Source: CAIVAT01 sp037139855
Lineage (GTDB): Bacteria; Bacteroidota; Bacteroidia; Bacteroidales; FEN-979
DNA: 35,310 nucleotides
Assembly: GCA_037139855.1 (NCBI GenBank)
Contig: JBAXFM010000011.1
Coordinates: 1 to 35,310, forward strand
Direction: 5' to 3'
This document shows, one piece after another, positions 8,415 to 16,274 of this stretch. The translations under genes were made by a program, and so were the position numbers. Under the pieces are notes generated by a model. That model searched no databases, was not told where the DNA came from, and was given only the letters and a program-made list of their open reading frames with translations. Position 1 is the stretch's first letter; each line of letters starts with the position of its first letter.

Positions 8415-9348
8415 AATTATTTTGCCCTTTTCTTGCGGTTAAAATGCTGGCGTTGAGTTCAAATCCGATGATCAAGCTTATGGCATTGATGTAAATCCAA
8501 ACCAATACGATCATTAATGTACCCAATGATCCATACAACGCATTGTAACTAGAGAAATGATCAACATAGAAATTGAATAAGAGTGTGGTAATTACAATAA
8601 GTAAAGTAGCCAGTAATGACCCCGCCGTGAAAAATCGAAAAGTTTTCTGTCTGGCAGGAGCGAGGTAGTAAATAAGAGAAATGGCCATCAGCAGCAAGCC
8701 AATAATGATCAGCCAGCGCAACATTTCCAAAAGAAATATCGTGAAAGGACTGTTCTGAATCGAATCAGGTAAAATCCATGCAAGCAATGATGATCCAAAG
8801 GTAATCAGACCGATGGCCATGATCAATAATAAACTGTTGATGAGAACGATGAAAATGGAAACAATATACTGTTTGAAACTTGAACGGCTTTCATGGTCAT
8901 GGTAAGTATTGTTGAAGGCTTCGATCAGACTGTTTATTCCATTGGTTGAAAAATAGAGTGTTAATATAAGGTTGAGAATTAACAGACTGCTCCGGGGGCG
9001 GGTTATGATGTCGATGATGGTTTCTTTCACCGATTCAAAGGCCATCCTGGGCATAAAATCCTGGATGATACCCAATAATGATTGTTGAAAGTTATCAATA
9101 GGAATAAAGGGTATAATGGCAAAAAGGAAAATCAGGAAGGGGAAAATAGCCAGGAAAACCGAATAGGAAATGGCTGCTGCCCTTGAGGTAATGTAGCCTT
9201 GTGTTAACCCCCGGAAAAAAAAAACTGCAACATCATAGAGCGGAACTCCATCAAAACCGGGCAAAGTAATGTGTTTTGAAATACCGAGTACCCATACAAC
9301 AGGCGATAACACCATTAATCGATCAATAAGATGTTTTTTAAGGGGCAT
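8404..9348 (-). CDS. YihY/BrkB family inner-membrane protein
   Basis: 314-residue integral membrane protein with about six long hydrophobic segments. The family-typical stretches are RAAAISYSVFLAIFPFL near residues 56-72, a region around YFSTNGINSLIEAFN, and the C-terminal YGSLGTLMIVLVWIY. The family was once named ribonuclease BN, but that activity belongs to another protein, and the true function of YihY is not settled. It is the last gene of the minus-strand unit DUF4783-nadC-yihY and starts 5 bases after nadC ends. The 3' end overlaps the flippase gene by 11 bases. Confidence 0.85.
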   Translation of the reverse strand: MPLKKHLIDRLMVLSPVVWVLGISKHITLPGFDGVPLYDVAVFFFRGLTQGYITSRAAAISYSVFLAIFPFLIFLFAIIPFIPIDNFQQSLLGIIQDFMPRMAFESVKETIIDIITRPRSSLLILNLILTLYFSTNGINSLIEAFNNTYHDHESRSSFKQYIVSIFIVLINSLLLIMAIGLITFGSSLLAWILPDSIQNSPFTIFLLEMLRWLIIIGLLLMAISLIYYLAPARQKTFRFFTAGSLLATLLIVITTLLFNFYVDHFSSYNALYGSLGTLMIVLVWIYINAISLIIGFELNASILTARKGQNNSKT

Positions 9349-9353
9349 ATCAA

Positions 9354-10193
9354 TTAAATTTGGTCTGCCTTAAGACTCATATCCAAACTTTTTATATGAT
9401 GAGTAAGTGAACCCATCGAGATATAATCCACCCCCGTTTCGGCATACGCCCGAAGTGTTTCCTCTGTTATCCCACCGCTGGCTTCAGTTTCGAAGCGCCC
9501 GTTGATCAGTAGAACAGCCTCTTGCATGTTTTTCACTGAAAAGTTATCGAGCATAATCCGGTCAACTTTTCCATGAGCCAATACCTGCTGCAACTCATCA
9601 AAGTTTCGGACTTCAATTTCGATTTTGAGTTGTTTTCCAGTGTTTTGCAGGTAAACTTTAACAGCGTCGATGGCCTGAACAATCCCTCCAGCATAGTCAA
9701 CATGATTGTCTTTAATCATCACCATGTCATACAACCCCATCCGATGGTTTTCTCCACCTCCGGTTCTCACAGCATATTTTTCAAGTTTCCGCAGGAGAGG
9801 AGTTGTTTTTCGTGTATCTAATATTTTTGTGTTTAATCCGGTAATTAATTTGACAGCCCTGTTTGTTGCAGTAGCAATGCCACTGAGCCGTTGCATGAAA
9901 TTCAACACAAGTCGTTCCGATTGAAGGATGGAGGCTTTGTTTCCGCTCACCTTAAAAACAACATCACCTTTTTTAACAACATCGCCATCCTGAAAAAAGA
10001 TATTCAACTGGAGGGCAGGATCCACAATTTTAAAAATCCGTTCTGCCAGGTTTACACCACACAATATACCATCGTCTTTTATCAAAAGTCTTGCTTTCCC
10101 TGCAACGTTGGCTGTAAGTGTTGCGAGGGTCGTATGATCACCGTCTCCAATATCTTCCGACAGGGCATTTAAAATAATATCATCAATTGTCAT
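9354..10193 (-). CDS. nadC: Nicotinate-nucleotide pyrophosphorylase (carboxylating); quinolinate phosphoribosyltransferase
   Basis: Converts quinolinate and PRPP to nicotinate mononucleotide, CO2 and pyrophosphate in de novo NAD synthesis. The 279-residue length is typical. Visible motifs are EDIGDGDHTT (13-22), SERLVLNFMQRLSGIAT (92-108), DTRKTTP (126-132), RTGGGENHRMGLYD (143-156) and MIKDNH (159-164); these carry the arginine, histidine and lysine residues that bind quinolinate and PRPP. EASGGIT and YISMGSLTH close the barrel. It starts 3 bases after the DUF4783 gene ends and is followed after 5 bases by yihY. nadA and nadB are not in this window. Confidence 0.95.
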   Translation of the reverse strand: MTIDDIILNALSEDIGDGDHTTLATLTANVAGKARLLIKDDGILCGVNLAERIFKIVDPALQLNIFFQDGDVVKKGDVVFKVSGNKASILQSERLVLNFMQRLSGIATATNRAVKLITGLNTKILDTRKTTPLLRKLEKYAVRTGGGENHRMGLYDMVMIKDNHVDYAGGIVQAIDAVKVYLQNTGKQLKIEIEVRNFDELQQVLAHGKVDRIMLDNFSVKNMQEAVLLINGRFETEASGGITEETLRAYAETGVDYISMGSLTHHIKSLDMSLKADQI

Positions 10194-10196
10194 AAA

Positions 10197-10604
10197 TCAA
10201 TTTTCCTGCACCTGCAATTGTTGAACAAGGTTTTGGCCGTTGGCTGATTTAATAATGAAATAGACCCTATATGCTTTTTTCCCTGCTTCAAGGCTTCCAA
10301 TCGTATATTGTGAGCCATCAGGCGAAGAACCCTGGCGCGTGATTTTAAAACTCTTGACCGGATTTTGGGTAAAGAAGTCCTTGAGTATCTGACCTGCCTG
10401 AGTTTTGCTATAAGTGTCGTCATAACCAGGAAGGGTTAAATCGACCATCGCATTGAAGTTTTTCGCAACATCTGCTGCATTACCCGCCTGAAGTGCAGCG
10501 GCGACTTGTGCGGAGGTTTCCTCCGGCCCTGAAAAAGCGGTTAATCCCATGCAGAAAAAGACTGGTATTGTCAGGGAAATCAGCCTAAAATATATGTTTT
10601 TCAT
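10197..10604 (-). CDS. DUF4783 family exported protein
   Basis: 135-residue protein with an N-terminal signal peptide (about 1-25, hydrophobic stretch LISLTIPVFFCMGLTAF). The mature part resembles a small NTF2-like alpha+beta domain: an N-terminal helix with alanine-rich turns, the region ILKDFFTQNP, then beta strands ending in VYFIIKS and VQQLQVQEN. DUF4783 proteins are common in Bacteroidota beside nadC and rlmH; no function is established. It is the first gene of the minus-strand unit and has a good TACCTTTG element upstream. Confidence 0.8.
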   Translation of the reverse strand: MKNIYFRLISLTIPVFFCMGLTAFSGPEETSAQVAAALQAGNAADVAKNFNAMVDLTLPGYDDTYSKTQAGQILKDFFTQNPVKSFKITRQGSSPDGSQYTIGSLEAGKKAYRVYFIIKSANGQNLVQQLQVQEN

Positions 10605-10637
10605 ATTTGGTCGTGATGTAGTGAAAAATCATTTGGA

Positions 10638-10645
10638 CAAAGGTA
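10638..10645 (-). promoter_or_regulatory. Promoter -7 element for DUF4783-nadC-yihY
   Basis: On the minus strand TACCTTTG matches TAnnTTTG exactly and lies 33 bases before the DUF4783 ATG, giving a short leader. No convincing TTTG at -33 was found. This element and the rlmH promoter share the 107-base divergent spacer. Confidence 0.55.
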
Positions 10646-10670
10646 CATTATAAATTGTAAATGTCATAAA

Positions 10671-10703
10671 TTTGATATTTTGTTTGGGAATTTTGCATCT
10701 TTG
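10671..10703 (+). promoter_or_regulatory. Putative rlmH promoter
   Basis: TTTG (10671-10674), 21 bases, then CATCTTTG (10696-10703), one mismatch from TAnnTTTG. The predicted start of transcription would be only a few bases before the rlmH ATG at 10712, suggesting a nearly leaderless mRNA. Confidence 0.4.
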
Positions 10704-10711
10704 CAGAAATT

Positions 10712-11185
10712 ATGAAGATCAAACTGCTGCTTGTCGGAAAAACAGAAGAAGAATATCTTCGGACAGGGATTCGTGAATACGAAACACGCATCAAACGGTA
10801 TGTTCCCTTTGAAATTATTGAGATTCCTGCGTTGAAAAATGCGGCTAATCTGCCCCTTGCGGAGCAAAATGCCCGCGAATGTGTAATGCTGGGTAAACAG
10901 ATTTCACCGGGAGATGTGTTAATTTTGCTGGATGAACATGGCAGGGAAATGAGTTCAACTGAGTTTGCCGCATTTCTGAACAAGCAATTTATTTCGGGTA
11001 ATAAAAATATGATTTTTACAGTTGGAGGCCCTTTTGGATTTGACGCTTCATTTAAAAAGCAAGCATCTTTTATACTTTCTTTGTCCAGAATGACGTTCTC
11101 TCACCAGATGGTACGGCTTTTTTTTACAGAACAGCTTTACAGGGGGCTTACCATTATGCGCGGTGAATCCTATCATCACGAATGA
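10712..11185 (+). CDS. rlmH: 23S rRNA (pseudouridine-1915 N3) methyltransferase RlmH
   Basis: SPOUT-class methyltransferase that methylates pseudouridine 1915 in helix 69 of 23S rRNA on assembled ribosomes. The 157-residue length is standard. Family motifs are present: LLLVGKT at the N-terminus, LLDEHGREMSS (72-82), the SAM-binding trefoil-knot loop VGGPFGF (104-110), LSRMTFSHQMVR (124-135), EQLYRG (140-145) and the C-terminal YHHE (154-157). It is a single-gene unit, divergent from DUF4783-nadC and separated from moxR by a 120-base regulatory spacer. Confidence 0.96.
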   Translation: MKIKLLLVGKTEEEYLRTGIREYETRIKRYVPFEIIEIPALKNAANLPLAEQNARECVMLGKQISPGDVLILLDEHGREMSSTEFAAFLNKQFISGNKNMIFTVGGPFGFDASFKKQASFILSLSRMTFSHQMVRLFFTEQLYRGLTIMRGESYHHE

Positions 11186-11206
11186 GACAAGTACTGTGAA
11201 AATTCA

Positions 11207-11245
11207 TTAACAAATTTTTAACGAAATGGTTAACAAATATTAACA
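11207..11245 (+). promoter_or_regulatory. Four phased TTAAC(A/G) direct repeats upstream of moxR
   Basis: TTAACA (11207-11212), TTAACG (11218-11223), TTAACA (11230-11235) and TTAACA (11240-11245) lie on one strand with starts 11, 12 and 10 bases apart, that is, once per helical turn. They end 11 bases before the proposed -33 TTTG at 11257. Direct repeats of this spacing are the known binding mode of OmpR/PhoB-class regulators, and TTAACA is close to the Bacillus subtilis PhoP repeat. A role as an activator site is inference. Confidence 0.5.
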
Positions 11246-11256
11246 TCAAGGATGGC

Positions 11257-11284
11257 TTTGTAACTTTTTCATTTTATAAATTTG
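11257..11284 (+). promoter_or_regulatory. Promoter of the moxR-bat operon
   Basis: TTTG (11257-11260), 16 bases, TAAATTTG (11277-11284), an exact TAnnTTTG. The predicted leader before the ATG at 11306 is about 15 bases. The spacing is slightly short for this promoter class. The element overlaps a TTG codon at 11282, arguing against that codon as the moxR start. Confidence 0.55.
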
Positions 11285-11305
11285 CAACTTCAAAAAAACA
11301 AAGAT

Positions 11306-12298
11306 ATGATTGAAACCGACATCAAAGAATTAAACGAACGGATACAAAAGGAGAGTGCGTTTGTTGATATGGTGACAATGGAAATGCACAAGGTGATTGT
11401 TGGCCAAAAACAAATGATTGAACGCCTGATGATCGGGTTGCTGGCCAATGGCCATATCCTGCTCGAAGGAGTTCCGGGTCTGGCTAAAACTTTGGCGATA
11501 AAATCCCTGGCAAACTGTATTGAGGCAAAATTCAGCCGAATTCAGTTTACACCCGATCTTCTTCCTGCCGACCTGGTTGGCACACTGATTTACAGTCAGA
11601 AAAACGAGGAATTCAAGGTTCGTAAAGGACCTATTTTTGCCAACTTCATTCTGGCTGATGAAATCAATCGCAGCCCGGCCAAAGTGCAAAGCGCTTTGCT
11701 CGAGGCCATGCAAGAGCGTCAGGTAACTATCGGGGACGAAACTTTTATGTTGCCTGAGCCTTTTCTGGTACTTGCAACTGAAAACCCGATCGAGCAGGAA
11801 GGAACTTATCCGTTGCCCGAAGCCCAGGTTGACCGTTTCATGTTAAAGGTGGTTATCGGCTATCCGGATAAAAAGGAAGAGAAGATGATTATCAGGCAGA
11901 ACATTGGCAATGAGACATTTCATACAAGTCCGATCATAACAACCGCCGACATTATGCGGGCGCGGGCCATTACACGTCAGGTGTACCTGGACGAGAAGAT
12001 CGAAAACTATATCACTGATATCGTATTTGCCAGTCGTTTTCCTGCAGATTATAAGCTTAAGAAATTTGAAGGTCTGATCAACTACGGCGGCTCCCCCCGC
12101 GCGAGCATCTATCTGGCACTTGCCGCCAAGGCCTATGCATTCATCAAACGACGTGGTTATGTAATTCCTGAAGATATCCGTGCAGTTGCTTATGATGTTA
12201 TGCGTCATCGCATTGGCCTGACCTATGAAGCAGAAGCTGAAAATATCACATCAGAAGACATTATCAGTGAGATTCTTAATACGGTAGAAGTACCTTAA
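11306..12298 (+). CDS. MoxR family AAA+ ATPase
   Basis: Cytoplasmic AAA+ ATPase of 330 residues, thought to act as a chaperone-like motor for the von Willebrand A proteins encoded downstream. The Walker A motif is the MoxR form GVPGLAKT (55-62). Walker B with the following helix is LADEINRSP (about 116-124), and the MoxR signature ATENPIEQEGTYPLPEAQ (157-174) is complete, followed by DRFMLK. The C-terminal lid domain includes GGSPRAS. I chose the ATG at 11306; the longer frame opens at a TTG lying inside the promoter's -7 element. It is the first gene of the bat operon, 59 bases before the DUF58 gene. Confidence 0.93.
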   Translation: MIETDIKELNERIQKESAFVDMVTMEMHKVIVGQKQMIERLMIGLLANGHILLEGVPGLAKTLAIKSLANCIEAKFSRIQFTPDLLPADLVGTLIYSQKNEEFKVRKGPIFANFILADEINRSPAKVQSALLEAMQERQVTIGDETFMLPEPFLVLATENPIEQEGTYPLPEAQVDRFMLKVVIGYPDKKEEKMIIRQNIGNETFHTSPIITTADIMRARAITRQVYLDEKIENYITDIVFASRFPADYKLKKFEGLINYGGSPRASIYLALAAKAYAFIKRRGYVIPEDIRAVAYDVMRHRIGLTYEAEAENITSEDIISEILNTVEVP

Positions 12299-12308
12299 TG
12301 GCACAGTG

Positions 12309-12350
12309 TCGCTATTTTGCAATTTCACTATTTTACCATTTCACTATTTA
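12309..12350 (+). repeat. Tandem direct repeat in the moxR-DUF58 spacer (period 16)
   Basis: Almost three copies of a 16-base unit: TCGCTATTTTGCAATT, TCACTATTTTACCATT, TCACTATTTA. They fill most of the 59-base gap, starting 10 bases after the moxR stop and ending 7 bases before the DUF58 ATG. This is one of several repeat arrays found only in the wider operon spacers of this window. Confidence 0.75.
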
Positions 12351-12357
12351 AAATAAT

Positions 12358-13233
12358 ATGGATTCGGCTGAGCTTTTTAAAAAGGTTCGTAAAATCGAGA
12401 TTAAAACCCGGGGTTTGAGCAATCAAATTTTTTCCGGACAATATCATTCTGTGTTCAAAGGACGCGGAATGGCCTTCTCCGAGGTGCGCGAATATCAGCA
12501 TGGCGATGATATCCGCAATATTGACTGGAATGTTACGGCTCGATTCAACCATCCATTTATCAAAATATTTGATGAAGAACGTGAACTTACCGTCATGTTA
12601 TTGATTGATGTGAGCGCTTCAAACCAATTTGGAACAAAAAAGGCTTTGAAACAGGATGTTATTACTGAAATTGCTGCTGTGCTTGCATTCAGCGCCATTC
12701 AGAATAATGACAAAGTGGGTGTGATCTTTTTTAGTAAAACAGTTGAAAAATTCATTCCACCCAAGAAAGGGACATCGCACATTTTGAGAATTATTCGTGA
12801 ATTGATTGAATTCAGGCCACAACAGCAGGGAACAAACCTCACAGAACCGTTGCGCTACCTCACGAATGCCATTAAAAAACGGTGTACTGCCTTTCTGCTT
12901 AGTGATTTTATGGACAGAGGATTTGAGGATGCGATCAAAATTGCAAATAAAAAACATGATTTGATAGCTGTAAGAATTTTTGATGAACGTGAAATTGAAT
13001 TACCCGATGTGGGATTTATACGGGCTCGAGATGCCGAAACAAATAAGCAGATTTGGGTCGATTCATCTGACCGCAGAGTTCGCAGGCAATATAACAATTG
13101 GTATAAAGCACACAATGATTACATAGGCGAAACCTTTTTACGAAGTGGGGTTGATGTAGCAAAAATAGCAACAGATCAGGATTATATCAAGCCACTTCTT
13201 GGATTGTTCAGAAAAAGAGGAGCCAGAAGATAA
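12358..13233 (+). CDS. DUF58 domain protein (von Willebrand A-like)
   Basis: 291-residue soluble protein of the DUF58 family. The signature RGMAFSEVREYQHGDD followed by IRNIDWNVTAR spans 36-62. A vWA-like domain follows with a MIDAS motif DVSAS (84-88), the threonine loop QGTNLTEP and the aspartate loop LLSDFMDRG. DUF58 proteins sit next to MoxR ATPases in many bacteria and are taken to be their partners. No membrane segment is visible. The next gene starts 10 bases after the stop. Function in the complex is inferred from context, not shown. Confidence 0.92.
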   Translation: MDSAELFKKVRKIEIKTRGLSNQIFSGQYHSVFKGRGMAFSEVREYQHGDDIRNIDWNVTARFNHPFIKIFDEERELTVMLLIDVSASNQFGTKKALKQDVITEIAAVLAFSAIQNNDKVGVIFFSKTVEKFIPPKKGTSHILRIIRELIEFRPQQQGTNLTEPLRYLTNAIKKRCTAFLLSDFMDRGFEDAIKIANKKHDLIAVRIFDEREIELPDVGFIRARDAETNKQIWVDSSDRRVRRQYNNWYKAHNDYIGETFLRSGVDVAKIATDQDYIKPLLGLFRKRGARR

Positions 13234-13243
13234 CCGACAAGTG

Positions 13244-14176
13244 ATGAAATTTTTAAACATCTGCATATTTTTCCTATTCCTTTCTGTGCTCAGCACGAGC
13301 TTCGGACAGGATGTCACTGTTTCGGCAAAGCTCGATACCAACGCCATGCTTATTGGTGATCACGTGGGGCTGACACTGAAATATACCGGTCCTGCAAAAT
13401 CACAGGTACTTTGGCCATTTATGCCTGATACCATCCTGGGATCCATTACGGTGATCGGTCGTGGCAAGATTGACACATTGTACGCCACTGATAAAAAAAC
13501 GGTTACCTTCTCCCAGCAACTGAACATTACATGTTATGATTCCGGTTTTTATACTATTCCATCAATTCCGTTCAAATACAGAATGTTGCCGGATACTGCC
13601 GGAATTGTTTCCACCACAACAATGATGCTGCTGGCGGTTCATACTGTCAAGGTTGATACAACGCAGGCAATCAAACCGATTATCGGACCATTGAAAGTCC
13701 CGCTATCATTCCGCGAAATGTTACCCTGGATCCTTGCTGCTATTGCTGTTGTATTGCTGATTATTCTGGCAATCTGGTATTTTAAAAAACGGCGTAAGAA
13801 GGAACCGATATTCGTGTTAAAACCCAAGGTCGTTTTACAACCTCATGAGCTAGCACTGCAGGAAATTGAAAAACTCAGGGTTAAAAAGCTTTGGCAGGCT
13901 GGAAAAGTGAAGGAGTACTATTCAGAACTTACGGAGATTCTTAGAAAATATATTGAAGACCGGTTCCAATTGCCTGCACTAGAACAAACCAGTGCAGAAA
14001 TTACCATGAGCCTGATTAATCATGCCGGATGTTCTGCCCCTTCATTGGATAAATTGAGTCGTCTGCTGATTATGGCCGATATGGTTAAATTTGCCAAAGC
14101 ATTGCCATTGGCCACCGAAAATGAAAAAAGTCTCAACGATGGGATAGAGTTCATATATGAAACAACACACGCTTAA
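13244..14176 (+). CDS. BatD-like membrane protein of the bat operon (unnamed, 310 residues)
   Basis: Signal peptide (about 1-21, ending before QDVTVSAK), an extracytoplasmic beta-rich domain of about 140 residues, one transmembrane helix (about 160-182, LPWILAAIAVVLLIILAIWYF), a basic KKRRKKE stop-transfer and a cytoplasmic helical domain of about 110 residues with YYSELTEILRKYIEDRF. The last segment resembles the cytoplasmic tail of BatD downstream (ENFYIAISQALWGYLSDKF), so this looks like a shortened BatD relative. I chose the ATG at 13244, since the upstream TTG at 13199 would bury the signal peptide behind 15 charged residues inside the DUF58 gene. The batA ATG follows after 2 bases. Confidence 0.78.
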   Translation: MKFLNICIFFLFLSVLSTSFGQDVTVSAKLDTNAMLIGDHVGLTLKYTGPAKSQVLWPFMPDTILGSITVIGRGKIDTLYATDKKTVTFSQQLNITCYDSGFYTIPSIPFKYRMLPDTAGIVSTTTMMLLAVHTVKVDTTQAIKPIIGPLKVPLSFREMLPWILAAIAVVLLIILAIWYFKKRRKKEPIFVLKPKVVLQPHELALQEIEKLRVKKLWQAGKVKEYYSELTEILRKYIEDRFQLPALEQTSAEITMSLINHAGCSAPSLDKLSRLLIMADMVKFAKALPLATENEKSLNDGIEFIYETTHA

Positions 14177-14178
14177 AA

Positions 14179-15174
14179 ATGCTTAAATCACTGACTTTCG
14201 GCAATCCTGGCTTCCTTCTGCTGCTGCTGGTTATTCCAATGCTTGCAGGTTGGTATTTTTACCGTAGGAAAAAATATACTGCCGATTTGCAGATAAGTAC
14301 TGCTGAAGGTTTTGCACAGGTGGGGAGAAACCTGAAATTTTATGTTTATCATGGAATCAATTTGTTGCGTTTACTGGCTATTGCTTTGCTCATCATTGCA
14401 CTAGCCAGACCTCAGACCAGTCTGAGCAGGCAAGACATCAGTGTGGAGGGTATCGATCTGGTTATTGCTCTTGATGTTAGCGGATCGATGCTGGCCATGG
14501 ACTTCAGACCCGACCGACTGGAAGCAGCCAAAGACCTTGCTATTGAATTTATTGATGGGCGGCCCAATGACCGGATCGGATTGGTTATTTTTAGCGGGGA
14601 AACATTCACACAATGTCCGATTACTACTGACCATGCTGTGTTGAAAAACCTGTTTCGGGATATTCACAGCGGCATGATTGACGATGGCACTGCCCTGGGC
14701 GATGGATTGGCTACAGCGGTAAACCGCCTTCGCGGGAGCAAAGCAGTGAGCAAGGTCATCATTCTTTTAACAGATGGTGTTAGCAACGCAGGTTCACTTG
14801 ATCCCAGGTCGGCTGCGGAAATTGCAAAACTTTATGGGATACGTATTTATACCATTGGTATCGGCAGCATGGGGCAGGCGCCTTATCCGGTGCAAACTCC
14901 GTTTGGTATGCAAACTCAAATGATGAAGGTTGAAATTGATGAACCTTTGCTGATGGAAATTGCAAAAGGAACCGATGGAAGATACTTCAGGGCCACGAAT
15001 AATGCCAAACTTCGTGCGATTTATCAGGAGATTGATAAAATGGAGAAATCCAAGATCGATGTGACTGAATTCAGAAAGAAGAAAGAGGAATTTCTGCCAC
15101 TTGTTTTGCTTGCATTTATTTTAATTGGTTTGGAAATGCTTTTAAGATACCTGTATTTGAAGAACATACCGTAA
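14179..15174 (+). CDS. batA: BatA: membrane-anchored von Willebrand A protein
   Basis: 331-residue protein with two N-terminal hydrophobic segments (about 11-27 and 60-76), a vWA domain and a C-terminal transmembrane helix (about 308-325). The MIDAS metal site is complete: DVSGS (99-103), Thr171 in DDGTALGDG and Asp199 in LLTDG. In Bacteroides, Bat proteins were linked to aerotolerance, while other work points to general envelope stress; the biochemical role remains open. The domain probably projects from the inner membrane and binds partner proteins through a metal ion. Its stop codon overlaps a heptamer repeat array in the spacer before batB. Confidence 0.92.
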   Translation: MLKSLTFGNPGFLLLLLVIPMLAGWYFYRRKKYTADLQISTAEGFAQVGRNLKFYVYHGINLLRLLAIALLIIALARPQTSLSRQDISVEGIDLVIALDVSGSMLAMDFRPDRLEAAKDLAIEFIDGRPNDRIGLVIFSGETFTQCPITTDHAVLKNLFRDIHSGMIDDGTALGDGLATAVNRLRGSKAVSKVIILLTDGVSNAGSLDPRSAAEIAKLYGIRIYTIGIGSMGQAPYPVQTPFGMQTQMMKVEIDEPLLMEIAKGTDGRYFRATNNAKLRAIYQEIDKMEKSKIDVTEFRKKKEEFLPLVLLAFILIGLEMLLRYLYLKNIP

Positions 15175-15200
15175 TGACGAATGACGAATGACAAATGACG
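15173..15200 (+). repeat. Heptamer repeat AATGACG x4 in the batA-batB spacer
   Basis: Four contiguous 7-base units: AATGACG, AATGACG, AATGACA, AATGACG. The first unit begins inside the batA stop codon (TAA at 15172-15174). Confidence 0.9.
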
Positions 15201-15206
15201 ATTGGT

Positions 15207-15234
15207 ACTTAACACTTAACACTTAACACTTATA
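15207..15234 (+). repeat. Heptamer repeat ACTTAAC x4 directly before batB
   Basis: Three exact ACTTAAC units and a fourth, ACTTATA, followed by ACTTG. The batB start codon TTG (15237-15239) falls within what would be the fifth unit. Only 6 bases separate it from the AATGACG array. Confidence 0.9.
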
Positions 15235-15236
15235 AC

Positions 15237-16274
15237 TTGTTCCGTTTCGCTCACATATATTATTTTTACCTGGTTGCGATTGTACCAGTACTCACCGGAT
15301 TTCTGATTCTTTTTTTATTGTGGAAGAAAAGGACACTGGCAAAATATGGAGATTGGAATGTCATTAAGCAACTTATACCCGAATATTCGGCAGGGAAATC
15401 CATATTTAAATTCATCCTGATCATGGCAGCCATTATTTGTATGGTCATTGCCCTGGCAGATCCACAAACCGGTTCACGTTTAGAAAAGGTGAAAAGAAAA
15501 GGCATTGATCTGATGATATGCCTTGATGTTTCCAATTCCATGATGGCTCAGGATATTAAACCAAACCGGCTGGAGCGGGCTAAACTATCTATTATTCGCC
15601 TGATTGACAATCTGGAAGGAGATCGGCTGGGTATTATCGTTTTTGCGGGAAAGGCATACACGCAATTGCCTATTACCACAGATTATGCAGCAGCCAAAAT
15701 GTTTATTTCATCCATCAACACTGGGATTGTCCCAACCCAGGGTACGGCAATTGCAGAGGCGATTGAAGTGGCTGCCAACAGTTTTGGCGAATCAAAACAC
15801 AATAAAGCCATTATTGTGATTACCGATGGCGAGGACCATGAGGGCAATGTACTTGAACAGGCGGAGGCTGCAGTTAAAAAAAATATTGCTATATATACCA
15901 TTGGAATGGGATTGCCTGAAGGTGCACCAATCCCGGTTTATAGTGGCGATATACAGACTGGTTACAGAAAAGACAATGATGGACAGACCATCATGAGCAA
16001 ACTGGACGAAACGCTCCTTCAAAGGATTGCAAGTGTTGGCAAAGGAATGTACGTTAGAGCCACCACTACTGAAACAGGTTTAAGCAAGATATTCGATGAT
16101 ATAGGTAAAATTGAGAAGTCTGAGATCGAAGAAAAGCAATTCAGCGATTACGAAGACCGTTTTCAGTATTTCGTTGCTTTAGCGCTGTTTCTGCTGATTA
16201 TTGACCTGTTTGTTTTTGAACGCAAAACCCAATGGATAAAGCGGTTTAAACCATTTGACTTTGATTCGAAATGA
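15237..16274 (+). CDS. batB: BatB: membrane-anchored von Willebrand A protein
   Basis: 345-residue paralogue of BatA with the same plan: hydrophobic segments at about 10-29 and 57-75, vWA domain, C-terminal helix at about 312-328. The MIDAS site is DVSNS (97-101), Thr170 in TQGTAIAEA and Asp197 in VITDGED. The start is TTG at 15237. The encoded beginning, MFRFAHIYYFYL, matches the usual FRFAxPxYLY opening of the family, and no ATG is available before the first membrane segment, so the rare start seems real. A heptamer array runs up to it. The stop overlaps the batC start by 4 bases. Confidence 0.9.
   Translation: MFRFAHIYYFYLVAIVPVLTGFLILFLLWKKRTLAKYGDWNVIKQLIPEYSAGKSIFKFILIMAAIICMVIALADPQTGSRLEKVKRKGIDLMICLDVSNSMMAQDIKPNRLERAKLSIIRLIDNLEGDRLGIIVFAGKAYTQLPITTDYAAAKMFISSINTGIVPTQGTAIAEAIEVAANSFGESKHNKAIIVITDGEDHEGNVLEQAEAAVKKNIAIYTIGMGLPEGAPIPVYSGDIQTGYRKDNDGQTIMSKLDETLLQRIASVGKGMYVRATTTETGLSKIFDDIGKIEKSEIEEKQFSDYEDRFQYFVALALFLLIIDLFVFERKTQWIKRFKPFDFDSK

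Noticed and set aside
11282..11305. TTG start for moxR giving eight more residues
   Set aside because: The TTG falls inside the -7 element TAAATTTG and the extra residues are not part of the MoxR family; the ATG at 11306 is preferred.
13199..13243. Upstream start for the 310-residue bat protein
   Set aside because: It would place 15 charged residues before a clean signal peptide and overlap the DUF58 gene; the ATG at 13244 fits better.
15173..15234. Repeat arrays as a CRISPR
   Set aside because: Units are 7 bases, contiguous and without spacers, and no cas gene is present.
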